DNA of 64,000 nt from Bacillus sp. AFS088145 (GCF_002564465.1 NZ_NUUX01000009.1:79286-143285), one strand, 5' to 3'; positions 9,386-20,660 are shown, counted from the first letter of the stretch. A program made the numbers and translations. Notes: generated by a model from the letters alone, not told the origin.

Positions 9386-9545
9386 ACAATAAATTATTTT
9401 GATTGGTGATAAAGGAAATTATATGTAAAAAATCTAAAGAATAATGATGTATGATTAATTTTTAAAAATCCAGTGGAATAAAATTAAGCTTTTTTTAAGG
9501 TTTATGTGATATCTTTTTACTGATAATTTTTCTTTCTTTTATTAG

Positions 9546-9574
9546 GCGACTTCTTTTTTGAAGTCGCTTTTTTT
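9546..9574 (+). terminator. Intrinsic terminator
   Basis: GCGACTTC / GAAGTCGC stem with a T-rich loop and T run, about 160 bp after the NTF2-like gene. The remaining bases of this 309-bp gap hold nothing else I recognise apart from the next hairpin. Confidence 0.85.
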
Positions 9575-9628
9575 AATAATATTGGATGTTGCACATGCCG
9601 ACATAAATAATATTTATTAAAGCAACAT

Positions 9629-9672
9629 AAAAAAGCCTTTATCTACGTTGTAATTTAGATAAAGGCTTTTAA
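9629..9672. terminator. Bidirectional terminator
   Basis: AAAAGCCTTTATCT / AGATAAAGGCTTTT long stem, A run on one side and T run on the other. It ends the reverse-strand membrane-protein gene and can also stop forward read-through. Confidence 0.85.
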
Positions 9673-9694
9673 TTTCGACGTTTAATTATTGGTT

Positions 9695-10246
9695 CTACTT
9701 TTTCAACACATTAATTTTATAACTCTGGGAAACAGTAGTAGTTTCAAAATGAGTAAAAGAATAAAACACAGTTAAGATGAGCAGCAGGCTAGAAATAATA
9801 ATTACTGGAAAGAATGATGATAGTAGTTTTGGGAATCGCTGACTTAAAAACATAGTAGAACAAAATATGGCTGAACAAGTTAATAATAATAAACAAATTA
9901 ATAATAAAGCATGTGCTTCTGATATTGAAATCATCACGACAATCATGCTCCCCATCATACCGGCCATCATTCCAGTAAAGATCCCCTCAAGTAGTGCAAG
10001 GAAATGTAATCGAAAACCAATAAATAATCCAATGAGTGCAGATACGCCCATCGAAATGAGTAAGGAATGGAAAAATTGTTGGTGATTTGAAAGTGTAATG
10101 AGCACACCTATTGTTAAACCAGTAGTCATACTGATCATCATCATATACATCATTTGATGCATCTGGTCATTTTTTGTTGGTTTGAGGTGGATCGAAATGA
10201 TTGTTATAAAGAGCATTATGCTAATACATACCCAACTGGTGAACAT
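9695..10246 (-). CDS. Met-rich membrane protein divergent from csoR-copAZ
   Basis: A 183-residue protein with about five or six hydrophobic segments and no family I can name. A Met/His-rich stretch (DQMHQMMYMMMISM, about 27-40) borders the second segment. Its ATG follows the ribosome site AGGGGG. It is transcribed away from the csoR operator, and the intergenic space is only 116 bp, so co-control by CsoR is possible. The position next to a copper operon and the Met-rich segment suggest, but do not prove, a role in copper handling. Confidence 0.65.
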   Translation of the reverse strand: MFTSWVCISIMLFITIISIHLKPTKNDQMHQMMYMMMISMTTGLTIGVLITLSNHQQFFHSLLISMGVSALIGLFIGFRLHFLALLEGIFTGMMAGMMGSMIVVMISISEAHALLLICLLLLTCSAIFCSTMFLSQRFPKLLSSFFPVIIISSLLLILTVFYSFTHFETTTVSQSYKINVLKK

Positions 10247-10314
10247 ATATGATACCCCCTAACTATTCGCTTTTTATTATCATATGGACAACTTAAAATA
10301 AATAGAATAAAAAA

Positions 10315-10345
10315 TTGACACCTATACCCCCTATGAGTATATAAT
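10315..10345 (+). promoter_or_regulatory. csoR-copA promoter with CsoR operator
   Basis: -35 TTGACA (10315-10320) and -10 TATAAT (10340-10345), with a 19-bp spacer. Overlapping the spacer is the CsoR-type operator TATACCCCCTATGAGTATA (10323-10341), with TATAC/GTATA arms around a C-rich core. CsoR without Cu(I) would occlude the promoter. Confidence 0.8.
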
Positions 10346-10362
10346 AATGGTGAGGTGATAAA

Positions 10363-10662
10363 ATGGAAAATTGCCATGATGATCAAATGGTTCCAAGAAG
10401 TGAAGACGAAATTAATGATTTAATGAAGCGTCTTCGTAGAATAGAAGGGCAAGTAAGAGGAATTCAAAAAATGGTCGAAGAGGACCGATATTGTATAGAT
10501 ATTTTGACGCAAATTATGGCAGTTGAAGCTGCTATGAAAAAGGTAAGTTTCTCATTAATTGAAAGACATGCGAATCATTGTATGGTTAAAGCTGTTAAAG
10601 AAAACAATGGTGGAGCATCAGTTACTGAATTAATGGAGGTTATTAAGCGTTACGTAAAATAA
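10363..10662 (+). CDS. csoR: Copper-sensing transcriptional repressor CsoR
   Basis: A 99-residue all-helical repressor of the CsoR/RcnR (DUF156) family. The Cu(I) ligands are visible as Cys44 (RYCIDIL), His69 and Cys73 (ERHANHC), the canonical C-H-C triad that separates CsoR from the Ni/Co and formaldehyde sensors. The [12 protein letters not shown] helix is the family signature. Its own promoter carries the predicted operator. copA and copZ follow in the same direction, the standard Bacillus copper operon arrangement, so Cu(I) binding should derepress the whole unit. Confidence 0.95.
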   Translation: MENCHDDQMVPRSEDEINDLMKRLRRIEGQVRGIQKMVEEDRYCIDILTQIMAVEAAMKKVSFSLIERHANHCMVKAVKENNGGASVTELMEVIKRYVK

Positions 10663-10676
10663 GGGGGTTGATTAAT

Positions 10677-13070
10677 ATGAATGATGCAAAGCAGTTAACC
10701 CTTGGTATAGAGGGGATGACCTGCGCCGCATGTGCAACCCGAATCGAAAAAAGCTTAAATCGAATGGATGGCTTGGAAGCGAATGTGAATCTGGCATTAG
10801 AAAAAGCTACTATAATCTATGATAAAGGACAATATCAAACTTCTGATTTAATAGAAAAAATCCATACGATTGGTTATGAGGTTGCAGTTGAAAAAGTTAC
10901 ATTAAATATTGAAGGAATGACATGTGCTGCATGTTCAGCTCGAATCGAAAAAGTAATAGGAAAAATGGATGGAGTTGTTCAAATCAATGTTAATCTAGCA
11001 ATGAATATAGCAACGATTTCTTATTTACCTGAAGTACGCTCGGTCCAATCCATAATAGATAAAATTAGTCATATCGGTTATGCAGCAGCTATAAAAGAAG
11101 AAAATGCAGTTAAAGAACAAGACACAACAAAAAACAAACAGATCCAATTGATTGTTTCAATCTTACTTTCACTTCCACTATTGTATTCGATGGTATCTCA
11201 TCTGCCATTTAGTACAAATATATGGATGCCACATTTATTAATGAACCCATGGTTTCAACTATTATTTGCAACTCCAGTTCAGTTTATTATAGGTTGGCAT
11301 TTTTATGTAGGAGCTTTTAAAGCAATACGAAATTATAGTGCGAATATGGATGTGCTCGTCGTACTCGGAACTTCAGCAGCTTATTTTTATAGCTTAGTTG
11401 AGTCGATTAAGACAATCAATAATAGTATGTATATGCCGCATCTATATTTTGAGACAAGTGCAGTTTTAATTACATTAGTTTTGCTTGGAAAATATTTTGA
11501 GCATATTGCTAAAGGGAAAACGACTGAAGCAATTTCAAAACTAATGGAATTACAAGCTAAGGAAGCAATTGTATTAGAAAATGGAAATGAAGTTTATGTA
11601 CCATTGGAAGCTGTAAAAGTTGGAGATCTACTACTTGTTAAACCAGGTGAGAAAATTCCAGTGGATGGTGTCATTGTATCAGGAGTATCTACAGTTGATG
11701 AATCAATGATTACAGGTGAGTCCTTACCAGTTGATAAAAAAACTGATGATAAAGTTGTTGGTGCAACAGTCAATGGAAATGGTATTTTAACAATACGAGC
11801 TGAAAAGGTTGGTAAGGATACGGCATTAGCAAATATTGTGAAAATAGTTGAAGAGGCACAAGGTTCAAAAGCTCCAATTCAAAGATTAGCAGATCGAATT
11901 TCGAATATATTTGTTCCAATTGTAATCGGTATAGCCATATTAACATTTATCATTTGGTTTTTTGTAGTCGATCCACAAAATTTGCCTAAGTCAATTGAAG
12001 TAGCAATAGCTGTTTTAGTCATAGCATGTCCTTGTGCTTTAGGACTTGCTACACCAACTTCGATTATGGTTGGAAGTGGAAAAGGTGCGGAAAACGGGAT
12101 TTTATACAAAGGCGGAGAATTTTTAGAGACTACCCAAAAAATTAATACAATCATTCTTGATAAAACAGGAACTGTTACAAAAGGAAAGCCTGAAGTAACA
12201 GATATTATTAATTTAAATCATCGAGAGGATTTATTGAAGCTCGTTGCAAGTGTAGAGAAAATGTCAGAGCATCCTTTAGCACAAGCAATTGTTCAATACG
12301 CTGTTAAACAGGAATTGCAACTAACTGATATTACAGAGTTTATTGCTATACCTGGACATGGAGTAGAAGCCTTGATTGAAAATAAAAAGGTATATATCGG
12401 TACTAGAAAGTTAATGAATGAAAAGAATATCGATTTTTCTCCAGTTGAAGAACAATTAATTGTATTTGAATCTGCCGGGAAAACAGGAATGTTAGTAGCA
12501 ATTGATGAGAAACTTGAAGGAATTATTGCTGTAGCCGATACGATTAAAGAATCTTCAAGAAATGCGATAAAAGCTTTAAAGGATTTAAAAATAGAAGTTT
12601 TTATGGTAACCGGTGATAATAAACACACAGCAAAGGCGATTGCGGATCAAGTTGGGATTGAAAATGTATTTGCTGAAGTTCTACCAGAGAAAAAAGCAGA
12701 TATAGTAGCTGAACTACAAAAACAAGGGAAAATTGTTGCAATGGTTGGAGATGGGATTAATGATGCTCCGGCTCTTGCAAAAGCAGATATTGGTATGGCG
12801 ATCGGTACTGGTGCAGATGTAGCGATTGAAACAGCGGATGTTACGCTAGTAGGTGGCGACTTGTCACATATTCCGAAAGCTATTAGCTTAAGTAAGAAAA
12901 CAATGAATAATATTCGCCAAAATTTATTTTGGGCGTTATTTTATAACAGTTTAGGTATACCGATTGCAGCTTTAGGGTTATTGCAGCCTTGGATTGCAGG
13001 TGCTGCAATGGCATTTAGCTCTGTTTCGGTTGTCTTAAACGCATTACGATTAAAACGCATAAAAATTTAG
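10677..13070 (+). CDS. copA: Copper-exporting P1B-type ATPase CopA
   Basis: About 797 residues. Two N-terminal heavy-metal-associated domains each carry GMTCAAC (first at Cys16/Cys19, second near 84-87). Eight TM segments are expected, with the Cu(I) site CPC (Cys451-Pro-Cys453). The phosphorylation site is Asp495 in [15 protein letters not shown] and [10 protein letters not shown] complete the ATP-binding region. ATG 10677 is preferred to TTG 10668 because AAGGGGG lies at 10661-10667. It pumps cytosolic Cu(I) outward. It lies between csoR and copZ, so regulation by CsoR is expected. Confidence 0.96.
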   Translation: MNDAKQLTLGIEGMTCAACATRIEKSLNRMDGLEANVNLALEKATIIYDKGQYQTSDLIEKIHTIGYEVAVEKVTLNIEGMTCAACSARIEKVIGKMDGVVQINVNLAMNIATISYLPEVRSVQSIIDKISHIGYAAAIKEENAVKEQDTTKNKQIQLIVSILLSLPLLYSMVSHLPFSTNIWMPHLLMNPWFQLLFATPVQFIIGWHFYVGAFKAIRNYSANMDVLVVLGTSAAYFYSLVESIKTINNSMYMPHLYFETSAVLITLVLLGKYFEHIAKGKTTEAISKLMELQAKEAIVLENGNEVYVPLEAVKVGDLLLVKPGEKIPVDGVIVSGVSTVDESMITGESLPVDKKTDDKVVGATVNGNGILTIRAEKVGKDTALANIVKIVEEAQGSKAPIQRLADRISNIFVPIVIGIAILTFIIWFFVVDPQNLPKSIEVAIAVLVIACPCALGLATPTSIMVGSGKGAENGILYKGGEFLETTQKINTIILDKTGTVTKGKPEVTDIINLNHREDLLKLVASVEKMSEHPLAQAIVQYAVKQELQLTDITEFIAIPGHGVEALIENKKVYIGTRKLMNEKNIDFSPVEEQLIVFESAGKTGMLVAIDEKLEGIIAVADTIKESSRNAIKALKDLKIEVFMVTGDNKHTAKAIADQVGIENVFAEVLPEKKADIVAELQKQGKIVAMVGDGINDAPALAKADIGMAIGTGADVAIETADVTLVGGDLSHIPKAISLSKKTMNNIRQNLFWALFYNSLGIPIAALGLLQPWIAGAAMAFSSVSVVLNALRLKRIKI

Positions 13071-13082
13071 GAGGATTTAGTA

Positions 13083-13283
13083 ATGGAAACAATATTAAAA
13101 GTAGAAGGTATGACATGTGGACACTGCAAAGCTGCAGTTATGAAAGCGGTAGAAGGAGTGTCTGGTACAAATAATATAATTGTAAGTTTAGAAAATAAAG
13201 AAGTAACATTCAATACTTCAAACGCTGAAACAATTGAGAAAGTGAAAGAGGCTATTGAAGATCAAGGTTACGATATCGTTTAA
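13083..13283 (+). CDS. copZ: Copper chaperone CopZ
   Basis: A 66-residue single heavy-metal-associated domain with the Cu(I)-binding MTCGHC motif (Cys12, Cys15), beta-alpha-beta-beta-alpha-beta length and the usual ending DQGYDIV. It delivers Cu(I) to the CopA metal-binding domains. It starts 12 bp after copA behind GGAGG and is the third gene of the csoR operon. Confidence 0.95.
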   Translation: METILKVEGMTCGHCKAAVMKAVEGVSGTNNIIVSLENKEVTFNTSNAETIEKVKEAIEDQGYDIV

Positions 13284-13308
13284 TCGAAGTGTTATCGAAC
13301 AATTAAAA

Positions 13309-13330
13309 AAGCGAACTAAAGGTTCGCTTC
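13309..13330 (+). terminator. Hairpin after copZ
   Basis: AAGCGAAC / GTTCGCTT-type stem (AAGCGAACTAAAGGTTCGCTT) directly after copZ. A T run does not follow at once. A related half, AGTTCGC followed by T5, appears at 13504-13515, so the original terminator may have been split by the inserted repeat between them. Confidence 0.5.
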
Positions 13331-13457
13331 AGACTGTTGACAAACGCTCGCTTTCTTCGTTGCTTCGCCTGTCTCCGGTGCTCATTACCGTCTAGGGTAA
13401 CTCCGCGCTCCTCGCCAGGCTTCGCGCCTCGAAAGACAAGCGCTTGCAATCAGTCTG
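13330..13457. repeat. GC-rich intergenic hairpin repeat
   Basis: A block of roughly 130 bp, clearly richer in G+C than its surroundings, bounded by CAGACTG (13330-13336) and CAGTCTG (13451-13457). The inner flanks (about 13339-13372 and 13417-13449) are long imperfect inverted repeats, so the element can fold into an extended hairpin. It contains no gene. It resembles dispersed palindromic intergenic elements seen in Bacillaceae, from memory and unverified. A degenerate copy lies at 52831-52880. Confidence 0.65.
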
Positions 13458-13550
13458 AAAATCAATTTTTTGGGACTTTGTCTACACACCGAGGCGAGCT
13501 ATAAGTTCGCTTTTTATTTGGGAAAAAAAATATACTGGGGAGAGAATTAG

Positions 13551-14357
13551 ATGAAATACTTATTGTTGATACTTAGTTTTTTTACTGTTTTAGGTTTAAG
13601 CGGTTGTGAAAGTAAGACACACACAGGATCAACTCATGAAAATATGAATCATGAAACAAAAGAAGAGATGAATTCTACTCAAGTAAAATTTTCATTTAAT
13701 GGTATTCCAGAGAGTGGTAATAAAGTAGATTTAAACTTACAGGTTAATAGTTTAGAAGGAAAACCAGTTGATCAGTTTGAACTTGAACATGAAAAATTAA
13801 TGCACTTGATCATTGTAAGTAAAGATTTATCTTTTTTTGACCATTTGCATCCACAATATAAGGGTAAAGGATTATTTACAGTAATACCGAACTTTCCAAA
13901 TGGCGGTGAGTATAAGTTATTTACGGATTTTATACCTAAGGGCTCTGATAAAAATGTAAAATCCAAATTAGTAAAGGTATCGGGGCAACCAGCCAAACCA
14001 GTTTCACTAATACCAGATAAAGTATTAACAAAAGTAATTGATGGAAAAGAAGTTACTTTAAAATTTGATAAATTAACGACAGATAATGAAGTTAAAATGA
14101 CATATACGATCAAAGATGCTAAAACAAAAAAAGATATTAAAGATTTACAGCCTTATTTAGGTGCAGTTGGTCATGTTGTTGCGATTAGTGGTGACACTAA
14201 TACATATTTACATGTGCATCCTATGAATGAAAAATCAAGCGGACCTGTTGCTGAATTCATGACGAGTTTTCCAAAAAAGGGATTATATAAAATATGGGGA
14301 CAGTTTAAGCAAAATGGAAATGTATTTATCGTACCATTTATAGTAGACGTACCATAA
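13551..14357 (+). CDS. Lipoprotein with duplicated HxHP domain, copper-operon neighbour
   Basis: A 268-residue lipoprotein. The signal peptide ends in the lipobox LSGC (about residues 16-19), followed by a His/Met-rich linker. Two similar beta-rich halves follow, each carrying an HxHP motif: FFDHLHP near residue 100 and YLHVHP near residue 223, each followed by a phenylalanine/glycine-rich segment. It looks like an internal domain duplication. It lies 267 bp after copZ behind GGGGAGAG and ends at its own terminator. A surface copper-binding role is plausible from context and histidine content, but I do not recognise a characterised family. Confidence 0.7.
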   Translation: MKYLLLILSFFTVLGLSGCESKTHTGSTHENMNHETKEEMNSTQVKFSFNGIPESGNKVDLNLQVNSLEGKPVDQFELEHEKLMHLIIVSKDLSFFDHLHPQYKGKGLFTVIPNFPNGGEYKLFTDFIPKGSDKNVKSKLVKVSGQPAKPVSLIPDKVLTKVIDGKEVTLKFDKLTTDNEVKMTYTIKDAKTKKDIKDLQPYLGAVGHVVAISGDTNTYLHVHPMNEKSSGPVAEFMTSFPKKGLYKIWGQFKQNGNVFIVPFIVDVP

Positions 14358-14366
14358 TTTAAATAG

Positions 14367-14401
14367 AAAAAGCAGGAAACTTTATAAGATTCCTGCTTTT
14401 T
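14367..14401 (+). terminator. Intrinsic terminator
   Basis: AAAAGCAGGAA / TTCCTGCTTTT stem just after the lipoprotein gene. The A run on the left means it could also act on the reverse strand. Confidence 0.85.
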
Positions 14402-14486
14402 CATACTTTTGAATTATAAAAATATAGTATATTCGCGGATTACTAGTTTTATTGAATACTCGGTTTAATATCTGCTGCTTTTTCTA

Positions 14487-15494
14487 TTATATTAAAATTT
14501 TGCGATAGAGTTCCTTAGCAACAGATGGTTCCTTTGTACCGTGAATAATCGCTCGACCGTCTTTAAATAAAACAATGCGATGATCTTCATAAGTACATGA
14601 CAATAAATAAGGATTTACAATCAAATCGTTTACTAACCCTTGTAATCTTTCAGAAAGGTTAGTTAGTGTTGGGATTTTAGGAGATGATACTCTTAATTGG
14701 ACTGCATCTCTTCCACATAAAACATATGACTTCATGTGGTCATCATCTTTTAAAAATGGATAACTTCTTTTAGTGCCACATGTTGGACAATTTTTATTTT
14801 TTAATTTTTCGATGTTTATATCAGACTTTTCATGCTTCCAAACATCAATCGATTGTAAGATTGGTAAAAGTTCATAGTTAGTAAGATATTGCATGGCATA
14901 AGTTACTTGGTAGGCAGCAATCATTTGCACAATTGGACTGATTACTCCAACTGTATCGCAAGTCATATTTAAAGTTGGTATATGATTTAATAAACAGTTA
15001 AGGCATGGAGTTTTTCCTGGGATAATAGGAAACGAAAGGCCATAGCTTCCAACACACGCACCAAAAATAAAAGGAATCTCATGCTTAATTGCTGCATCAT
15101 TCACAACCATTCTAGTTTCAAAATTATCTGTTGCATCTAGTATGATTGTTTGCCCTTTAATCAACTCTTCAATATTAAGACTAGTAATATCTTTTATTAA
15201 ACTAGTAATCGACACTTCACTATTAATTTGTTGAAGTCGATTTTTAGCTGCAATTACTTTAGGTAGTTTATTTCTAGCATCTTCTTCAGTATAAAGAGAC
15301 TGCCTTTGTAAATTAGTCCATTCAACATAATCACGGTCAACAATTGTTATATTTCCAATGCCTGCTCTTACAAGCATTTCTGCTATTGATGAACCTAGTG
15401 CACCAACACCAATAATAATGGCACTGGCTTTTTGTAAGCTTGATTGACGATCTCTTCCTAAAAATAATTCTTGCTTTGCATAACGGTTTGTCAA
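14487..15494 (-). CDS. thiF: ThiS adenylyltransferase ThiF
   Basis: A 335-residue E1-like enzyme of the ThiF/MoeB group that adenylates the C-terminal glycine of ThiS. The nucleotide-binding loop GVGALGSS (about 31-38) and the [13 protein letters not shown] region bind ATP. Zinc ligands appear as two CxxC pairs (CLNC and CPTC), and a conserved Cys lies in TCDTVGV. A C-terminal extension of about 80 residues is normal for Bacillus ThiF. The start overlaps the thiG stop by four bases. It is the last gene of the tenI-thiO-thiS-thiG-thiF unit. MoeB is excluded mainly by context. Confidence 0.9.
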   Translation of the reverse strand: MTNRYAKQELFLGRDRQSSLQKASAIIIGVGALGSSIAEMLVRAGIGNITIVDRDYVEWTNLQRQSLYTEEDARNKLPKVIAAKNRLQQINSEVSITSLIKDITSLNIEELIKGQTIILDATDNFETRMVVNDAAIKHEIPFIFGACVGSYGLSFPIIPGKTPCLNCLLNHIPTLNMTCDTVGVISPIVQMIAAYQVTYAMQYLTNYELLPILQSIDVWKHEKSDINIEKLKNKNCPTCGTKRSYPFLKDDDHMKSYVLCGRDAVQLRVSSPKIPTLTNLSERLQGLVNDLIVNPYLLSCTYEDHRIVLFKDGRAIIHGTKEPSVAKELYRKILI

Positions 15495-16258
15495 GAATTC
15501 ACCAACCCTGTGATTGGGCTACTAGCTTCACCATAATTTTTTTCTTCAATTCTACCTGCCTCATAACCAAGCCTTCCTGCTTCAATAGCAAGCTTCATCG
15601 CAACTGCCATTTTTACAGGATCTTTTGCGTTAGAAACCGCAGTATTTAAAAGGACTCCATCAGCACCAAGCTCCATTGCAAAAGCTGCATCTTTTGGTGA
15701 CCCGATTCCAGCATCTACAATAACAGGTACATTCGATTGCTCAATAATAAATTTAAGATTTAATGGGTTAATAATTCCTTTTCCGGAACCGATTGGAGAT
15801 GCACCTGGCATAATCGCATGTACACCAAGTTCTTCTAGTCTTCTTGCAAGCACAACATCATCGGAAGTATAAGGTAATACGATAAATCCTTCGTTTAATA
15901 ACATTTCTGATGCCTTCAATGTTTCGATTGGATCAGGTAATAATGATTTATCACAACCAATTACTTCTACCTTAATCATATCGCACAAGCCTGACGCTTT
16001 TGCCAATCTTGCAATTCTAACTGCCTCTTCAGCAGTTTTTGCACCAGCCGTATTAGGCAATAATTTATATTTCGATAGATCTAATTGTTCAAGAAAATTT
16101 GGTTGAGATTCCTCAAAAATATTCATTCTTCTAACAGCAAAAGTTAATATCTCGGCTTCCGATACTTCAACAGCTTCTTTCTGGACTTCAAATGAAGGGT
16201 ATTTTCCTGTTCCTAATAATAATCTTGAATGAAATGTATGATTTCCTACTTTTAACAT
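15491..16258 (-). CDS. thiG: Thiazole synthase ThiG
   Basis: A 255-residue TIM-barrel enzyme that condenses deoxyxylulose phosphate, dehydroglycine and ThiS thiocarboxylate into the thiazole phosphate. The sequence carries the family landmarks [11 protein letters not shown] near the N-terminus, the Schiff-base lysine region DMIKVEVIG (about 97-105), [10 protein letters not shown] and [11 protein letters not shown]. It is two bases from thiS upstream and overlaps thiF downstream, so thiS-thiG-thiF are translated as a coupled block. Confidence 0.96.
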   Translation of the reverse strand: MLKVGNHTFHSRLLLGTGKYPSFEVQKEAVEVSEAEILTFAVRRMNIFEESQPNFLEQLDLSKYKLLPNTAGAKTAEEAVRIARLAKASGLCDMIKVEVIGCDKSLLPDPIETLKASEMLLNEGFIVLPYTSDDVVLARRLEELGVHAIMPGASPIGSGKGIINPLNLKFIIEQSNVPVIVDAGIGSPKDAAFAMELGADGVLLNTAVSNAKDPVKMAVAMKLAIEAGRLGYEAGRIEEKNYGEASSPITGLVNS

Positions 16259-16260
16259 GA

Positions 16261-16464
16261 TTAGCCACCACCTACAAAATGTATTAATTCTACAGAATCT
16301 CCATTAGAGAGACGAGTTAACGAATACTGTTCCTTATAAATAATTTCTTTATTAACCTCGACAATAACAATTCGGTTTTCTAATTGATATTCATTAAGCA
16401 GATCCTGAATTGTACAGGTTTTGCTCGAAATATCGATATTCTTTCCGTTTAATCTTATTTCCAA
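16261..16464 (-). CDS. thiS: Sulfur-carrier protein ThiS
   Basis: A 67-residue ubiquitin-fold carrier ending in HFVGGG. The terminal Gly-Gly is adenylated by ThiF and converted to the thiocarboxylate that donates sulfur to the thiazole ring. It lies between thiO and thiG. GGAGGTGT is the ribosome site ahead of its ATG. Confidence 0.94.
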   Translation of the reverse strand: MEIRLNGKNIDISSKTCTIQDLLNEYQLENRIVIVEVNKEIIYKEQYSLTRLSNGDSVELIHFVGGG

Positions 16465-16484
16465 ATGCCTACACCTCCAAAGAG

Positions 16485-17582
16485 TTAAAATGAACGATTG
16501 ATTTTAAATGCTTCGATCCAGTTACGATCTACTTTCCGCTTAAGGATCAAATCTCGAATTAATTTTCCAGTTGCTGGTGCAAGCAATATTCCATTACGAA
16601 AATGGCCGGTCGCAAATAAGATTTGATCTTCTTCCGGGTGAGTTCCAATAAAGGGATTATAGTCGAGAGTACGCGGTCGTAATCCTGCCCAAAATGAATC
16701 AATTTTCATGTCTTCAATTTCAGGAAGCATTTTTTTAGCGCTTTGTATTAATGACTCAATCCCCCCTAAGCTAGGGTTCTCATTCCATTCGTTATCGACC
16801 ATCGTAGCTCCAATGACAAGGCGGCCGTCATTCCTTGGAACAATATAATTTTGTTCATGGAAGAGAGTATGCTTTAATGCAACTTTTTCACTTTTGACCG
16901 AGATGCATTCACCTTTAACGGGAATAATTTCGTGATGTAATCCAAGCTGTCCAAACAATGAATTACTCCAAACGCCACTTGCAACCACAATGGTTTTTGC
17001 TTCAAAATTACCATTTGTTGTTTTAATTAAATAATATGAATCATTTTTTTGAATTTGAAATACATGTGTATATTCAAAAATAGATGCACCTAAAAGTTGA
17101 GCACCTTTGCAAAATGCGTTACAGACAGAAACAGGTAATACATTCACGTCGTCTTCAATATAAGCTGCTCCAATTATGTTTGGATGGACGCCAGTTATCT
17201 GTTTTTTTAACTCCTCCTGGTTATACCAAAGTGCTGAAGTTTGAGTGAGTAGGGGAGTTAATTGTTTTTTTTCTAAATCTGTATAAGCTAGTTTGAAAAT
17301 ACCACCTTTTTTAAGTTCAATATCAATTCCACATAATTCTTTTAATTCTTCTTGAAGCTGAAAATAAGTTAATTGACTGTTTCTTGCAAAAGTAAAAAAT
17401 GACTCGGAGTGATCCCACTCGGAATGGGCACCAAGCATTCCAGCAGCTGCCTTAGTTGTTTTCTGTCCAACCTGCTGTCCTTCAAGAACTGCGACATTAA
17501 TGTTTTCTTTCGCTAGATAATAAGCAATGGAACAACCTATTATTCCACCACCAATTACTACAACATCAAATTTCTTGTTCAT
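16485..17582 (-). CDS. thiO: Glycine oxidase ThiO
   Basis: About 365 residues. An FAD-dependent oxidase that makes the dehydroglycine used by ThiG. The dinucleotide fold GGGIIGCS is at the N-terminus, and the C-terminal FAD motif (ATGHFRNGILLAPATG) is present. The upstream TTG at 17603 would give seven more residues, but the ATG at 17582 is better placed behind AAAGGTG. The gene overlaps the end of tenI by 17 bases. Confidence 0.92.
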   Translation of the reverse strand: MNKKFDVVVIGGGIIGCSIAYYLAKENINVAVLEGQQVGQKTTKAAAGMLGAHSEWDHSESFFTFARNSQLTYFQLQEELKELCGIDIELKKGGIFKLAYTDLEKKQLTPLLTQTSALWYNQEELKKQITGVHPNIIGAAYIEDDVNVLPVSVCNAFCKGAQLLGASIFEYTHVFQIQKNDSYYLIKTTNGNFEAKTIVVASGVWSNSLFGQLGLHHEIIPVKGECISVKSEKVALKHTLFHEQNYIVPRNDGRLVIGATMVDNEWNENPSLGGIESLIQSAKKMLPEIEDMKIDSFWAGLRPRTLDYNPFIGTHPEEDQILFATGHFRNGILLAPATGKLIRDLILKRKVDRNWIEAFKINRSF

Positions 17583-18180
17583 AAGCAAATTTGCACCTTT
17601 CAAAATATTGCAGCGCAGCTTCTAGAGGATTTCGGGCAGAAAATATGCCAGACATTACAGCTATACCATCAATGTGATTCTCTTTTAGAACTTGGATATG
17701 TTCAGGTAATATTCCGCCGACTGCATAGATTGGTATAGTTAACGTATTTTTCATTTCTGGAATTAGTTCAATCCCATTAGGTGTTAATCCATTTTTACAC
17801 GCTGTTTCAAAACAATGACCGTACATAATATAATCAGCTCTATCATTTTCTGCCTGTATTGCTTCAGTAAGTGTGTGAACTGATTTTCCTACTCGTAAAT
17901 TAGGAAAATATTCTTTTACATCAACAAGTGGAAGACCATGTCCTGGCAAGTGAATATTTGATAAGTTAGAGAAAATAGCAATATCTAAACGATCATTTAA
18001 AACAATTTTTTTCATATCTACTTTGTTCATTTTTAGTAGATTTAAGAGTGATATTAGCTCGATTGCCTTTTTCGATTTTTCGCGAATATGTACATAGTCG
18101 ACTGCATCGATTATTTGAATTATTTTTGTAGCAAGTACTTCGACTGAGTGCTGATCATCTGTAATTGCAATAAGTTCCAT
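17566..18180 (-). CDS. tenI: Thiazole tautomerase TenI
   Basis: A 204-residue TIM barrel of the ThiE/TenI family. It has GHCFETACKNGLTPNG in place of the pyrophosphate-binding FxTxTK signature of thiamine phosphate synthase, and the His in GHCFET matches the TenI catalytic histidine. It should aromatise the ThiG product. As in B. subtilis it precedes thiO-thiS-thiG-thiF, but tenA is missing upstream and thiD downstream. It is the first gene after the reverse-strand TPP riboswitch, so the whole unit should be repressed by thiamine pyrophosphate. Confidence 0.88.
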   Translation of the reverse strand: MELIAITDDQHSVEVLATKIIQIIDAVDYVHIREKSKKAIELISLLNLLKMNKVDMKKIVLNDRLDIAIFSNLSNIHLPGHGLPLVDVKEYFPNLRVGKSVHTLTEAIQAENDRADYIMYGHCFETACKNGLTPNGIELIPEMKNTLTIPIYAVGGILPEHIQVLKENHIDGIAVMSGIFSARNPLEAALQYFERCKFAYEQEI

Positions 18181-18215
18181 GGCCCAGCCTCTTTCATTTG
18201 CAAAATTTTTTCAAA

Positions 18216-18250
18216 CAAAAAAACCACTTTCCTAAAAAAAGAAAGTGGTT
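18216..18250 (-). terminator. TPP-controlled terminator of the tenI operon
   Basis: CCACTTTC (18248-18241, reverse strand) pairs with GAAAGTGG (18231-18224), followed by a T7 run. The same GAAAGTGG occurs at the 3' edge of the aptamer (18281-18288), so it can capture CCACTTTC as an antiterminator when no TPP is bound. Confidence 0.85.
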
Positions 18251-18280
18251 ACATTGCACGCGAAAAAAGTATAAAATGCG

Positions 18281-18375
18281 CCACTTTCCTACGCAGGTAC
18301 TAGCCTGTTCAGGTTTTGAGGGTTTAAAAGTAACTACCTTATTCTCAGCCCTTATCAAGGGATCCCCTAGTGATG
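18281..18375 (-). promoter_or_regulatory. TPP riboswitch (THI box), reverse strand
   Basis: On the reverse strand the conserved blocks run in order: CTAGGGG, then GGGCTGAGA, then ACCCTC..AACCTGA, then CAGG.TAGTACCTGCG and the closing TAGG. They form the P1-P5 architecture of a thiamine pyrophosphate aptamer. It precedes the tenI-thiO-thiS-thiG-thiF unit and its switchable terminator. Confidence 0.95.
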
Positions 18376-18397
18376 AATATGTATGAAAATTAATCTT

Positions 18398-18425
18398 AGC
18401 ATAGCATATAAAAAATAATATTCAA
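18398..18425 (-). promoter_or_regulatory. Probable promoter of the tenI operon
   Basis: Reverse-strand -35 TTGAAT (18425-18420), 16-bp spacer and -10 TATGCT (18403-18398), about 25 bp before the riboswitch. Sequence match only. Confidence 0.55.
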
Positions 18426-18568
18426 TACTAAATTTTATTTTACTAGTCCAATTTTATTACCAGAAATTGGGCTTGAAGTATAGTGAAATCAAGTGTTTTT
18501 AGGAGTGTAAAAAAACCAAAAATTTTTTTTGTTTGGAGTTTCTGTAAAAATTTAGGGAAATAAAAACA

Positions 18569-18597
18569 TTTACATTTTAAATTTATGGGTTTATATT
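18569..18597 (+). promoter_or_regulatory. Probable promoter of thiC
   Basis: -35 TTTACA (18569-18574), 17-bp spacer, -10 TATATT (18592-18597), just before the forward TPP aptamer. Confidence 0.65.
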
Positions 18598-18619
18598 TAG
18601 TTTGAACAATTTAATCGAT

Positions 18620-18719
18620 TGACTAGGGGTGTCCAATTAATTGGGCTGAGAGAGGAACGCTATTAAGTTTCTTAACCCTCAGGACCTGATCTGGTTCATA
18701 CCAGCGTGGGGAAGTTAGA
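18620..18719 (+). promoter_or_regulatory. TPP riboswitch (THI box), forward strand
   Basis: ACTAGGGGTG, GGGCTGAGA, AACCCTC, GGACCTGATCTGGTTCATACCAGCGTGGGGAAG: all conserved TPP-aptamer blocks in order, upstream of thiC. Its 3' edge carries GTTAG, complementary to CTAAC at 18761-18765 just before the terminator, which could form the antiterminator. Confidence 0.96.
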
Positions 18720-18769
18720 AATTTTTCATTAATGATTACATAATTATTAATGTAGTTTTGCTAACACTT

Positions 18770-18805
18770 AGCCGGGTCTTAAAAATATGATTCCGGCTTT
18801 TTTTC
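18770..18805 (+). terminator. TPP-controlled terminator ahead of thiC
   Basis: AGCCGG / CCGGCT stem followed by T7, between the aptamer and thiC, as expected for transcriptional control. Confidence 0.9.
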
Positions 18806-18860
18806 ATGCTTTAAATGGATTGGATTTCGTCCTTTTTAAACTAATTAAAAAGGGGAATGA

Positions 18861-20645
<1,785 letters not shown>

Positions 20646-20660
20646 GGGTGTGAGCCTTAT

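Noticed and set aside
17583-17603. Upstream TTG start for thiO
   Set aside because: No ribosome site at the right distance; ATG 17582 has AAAGGTG and gives the usual length.
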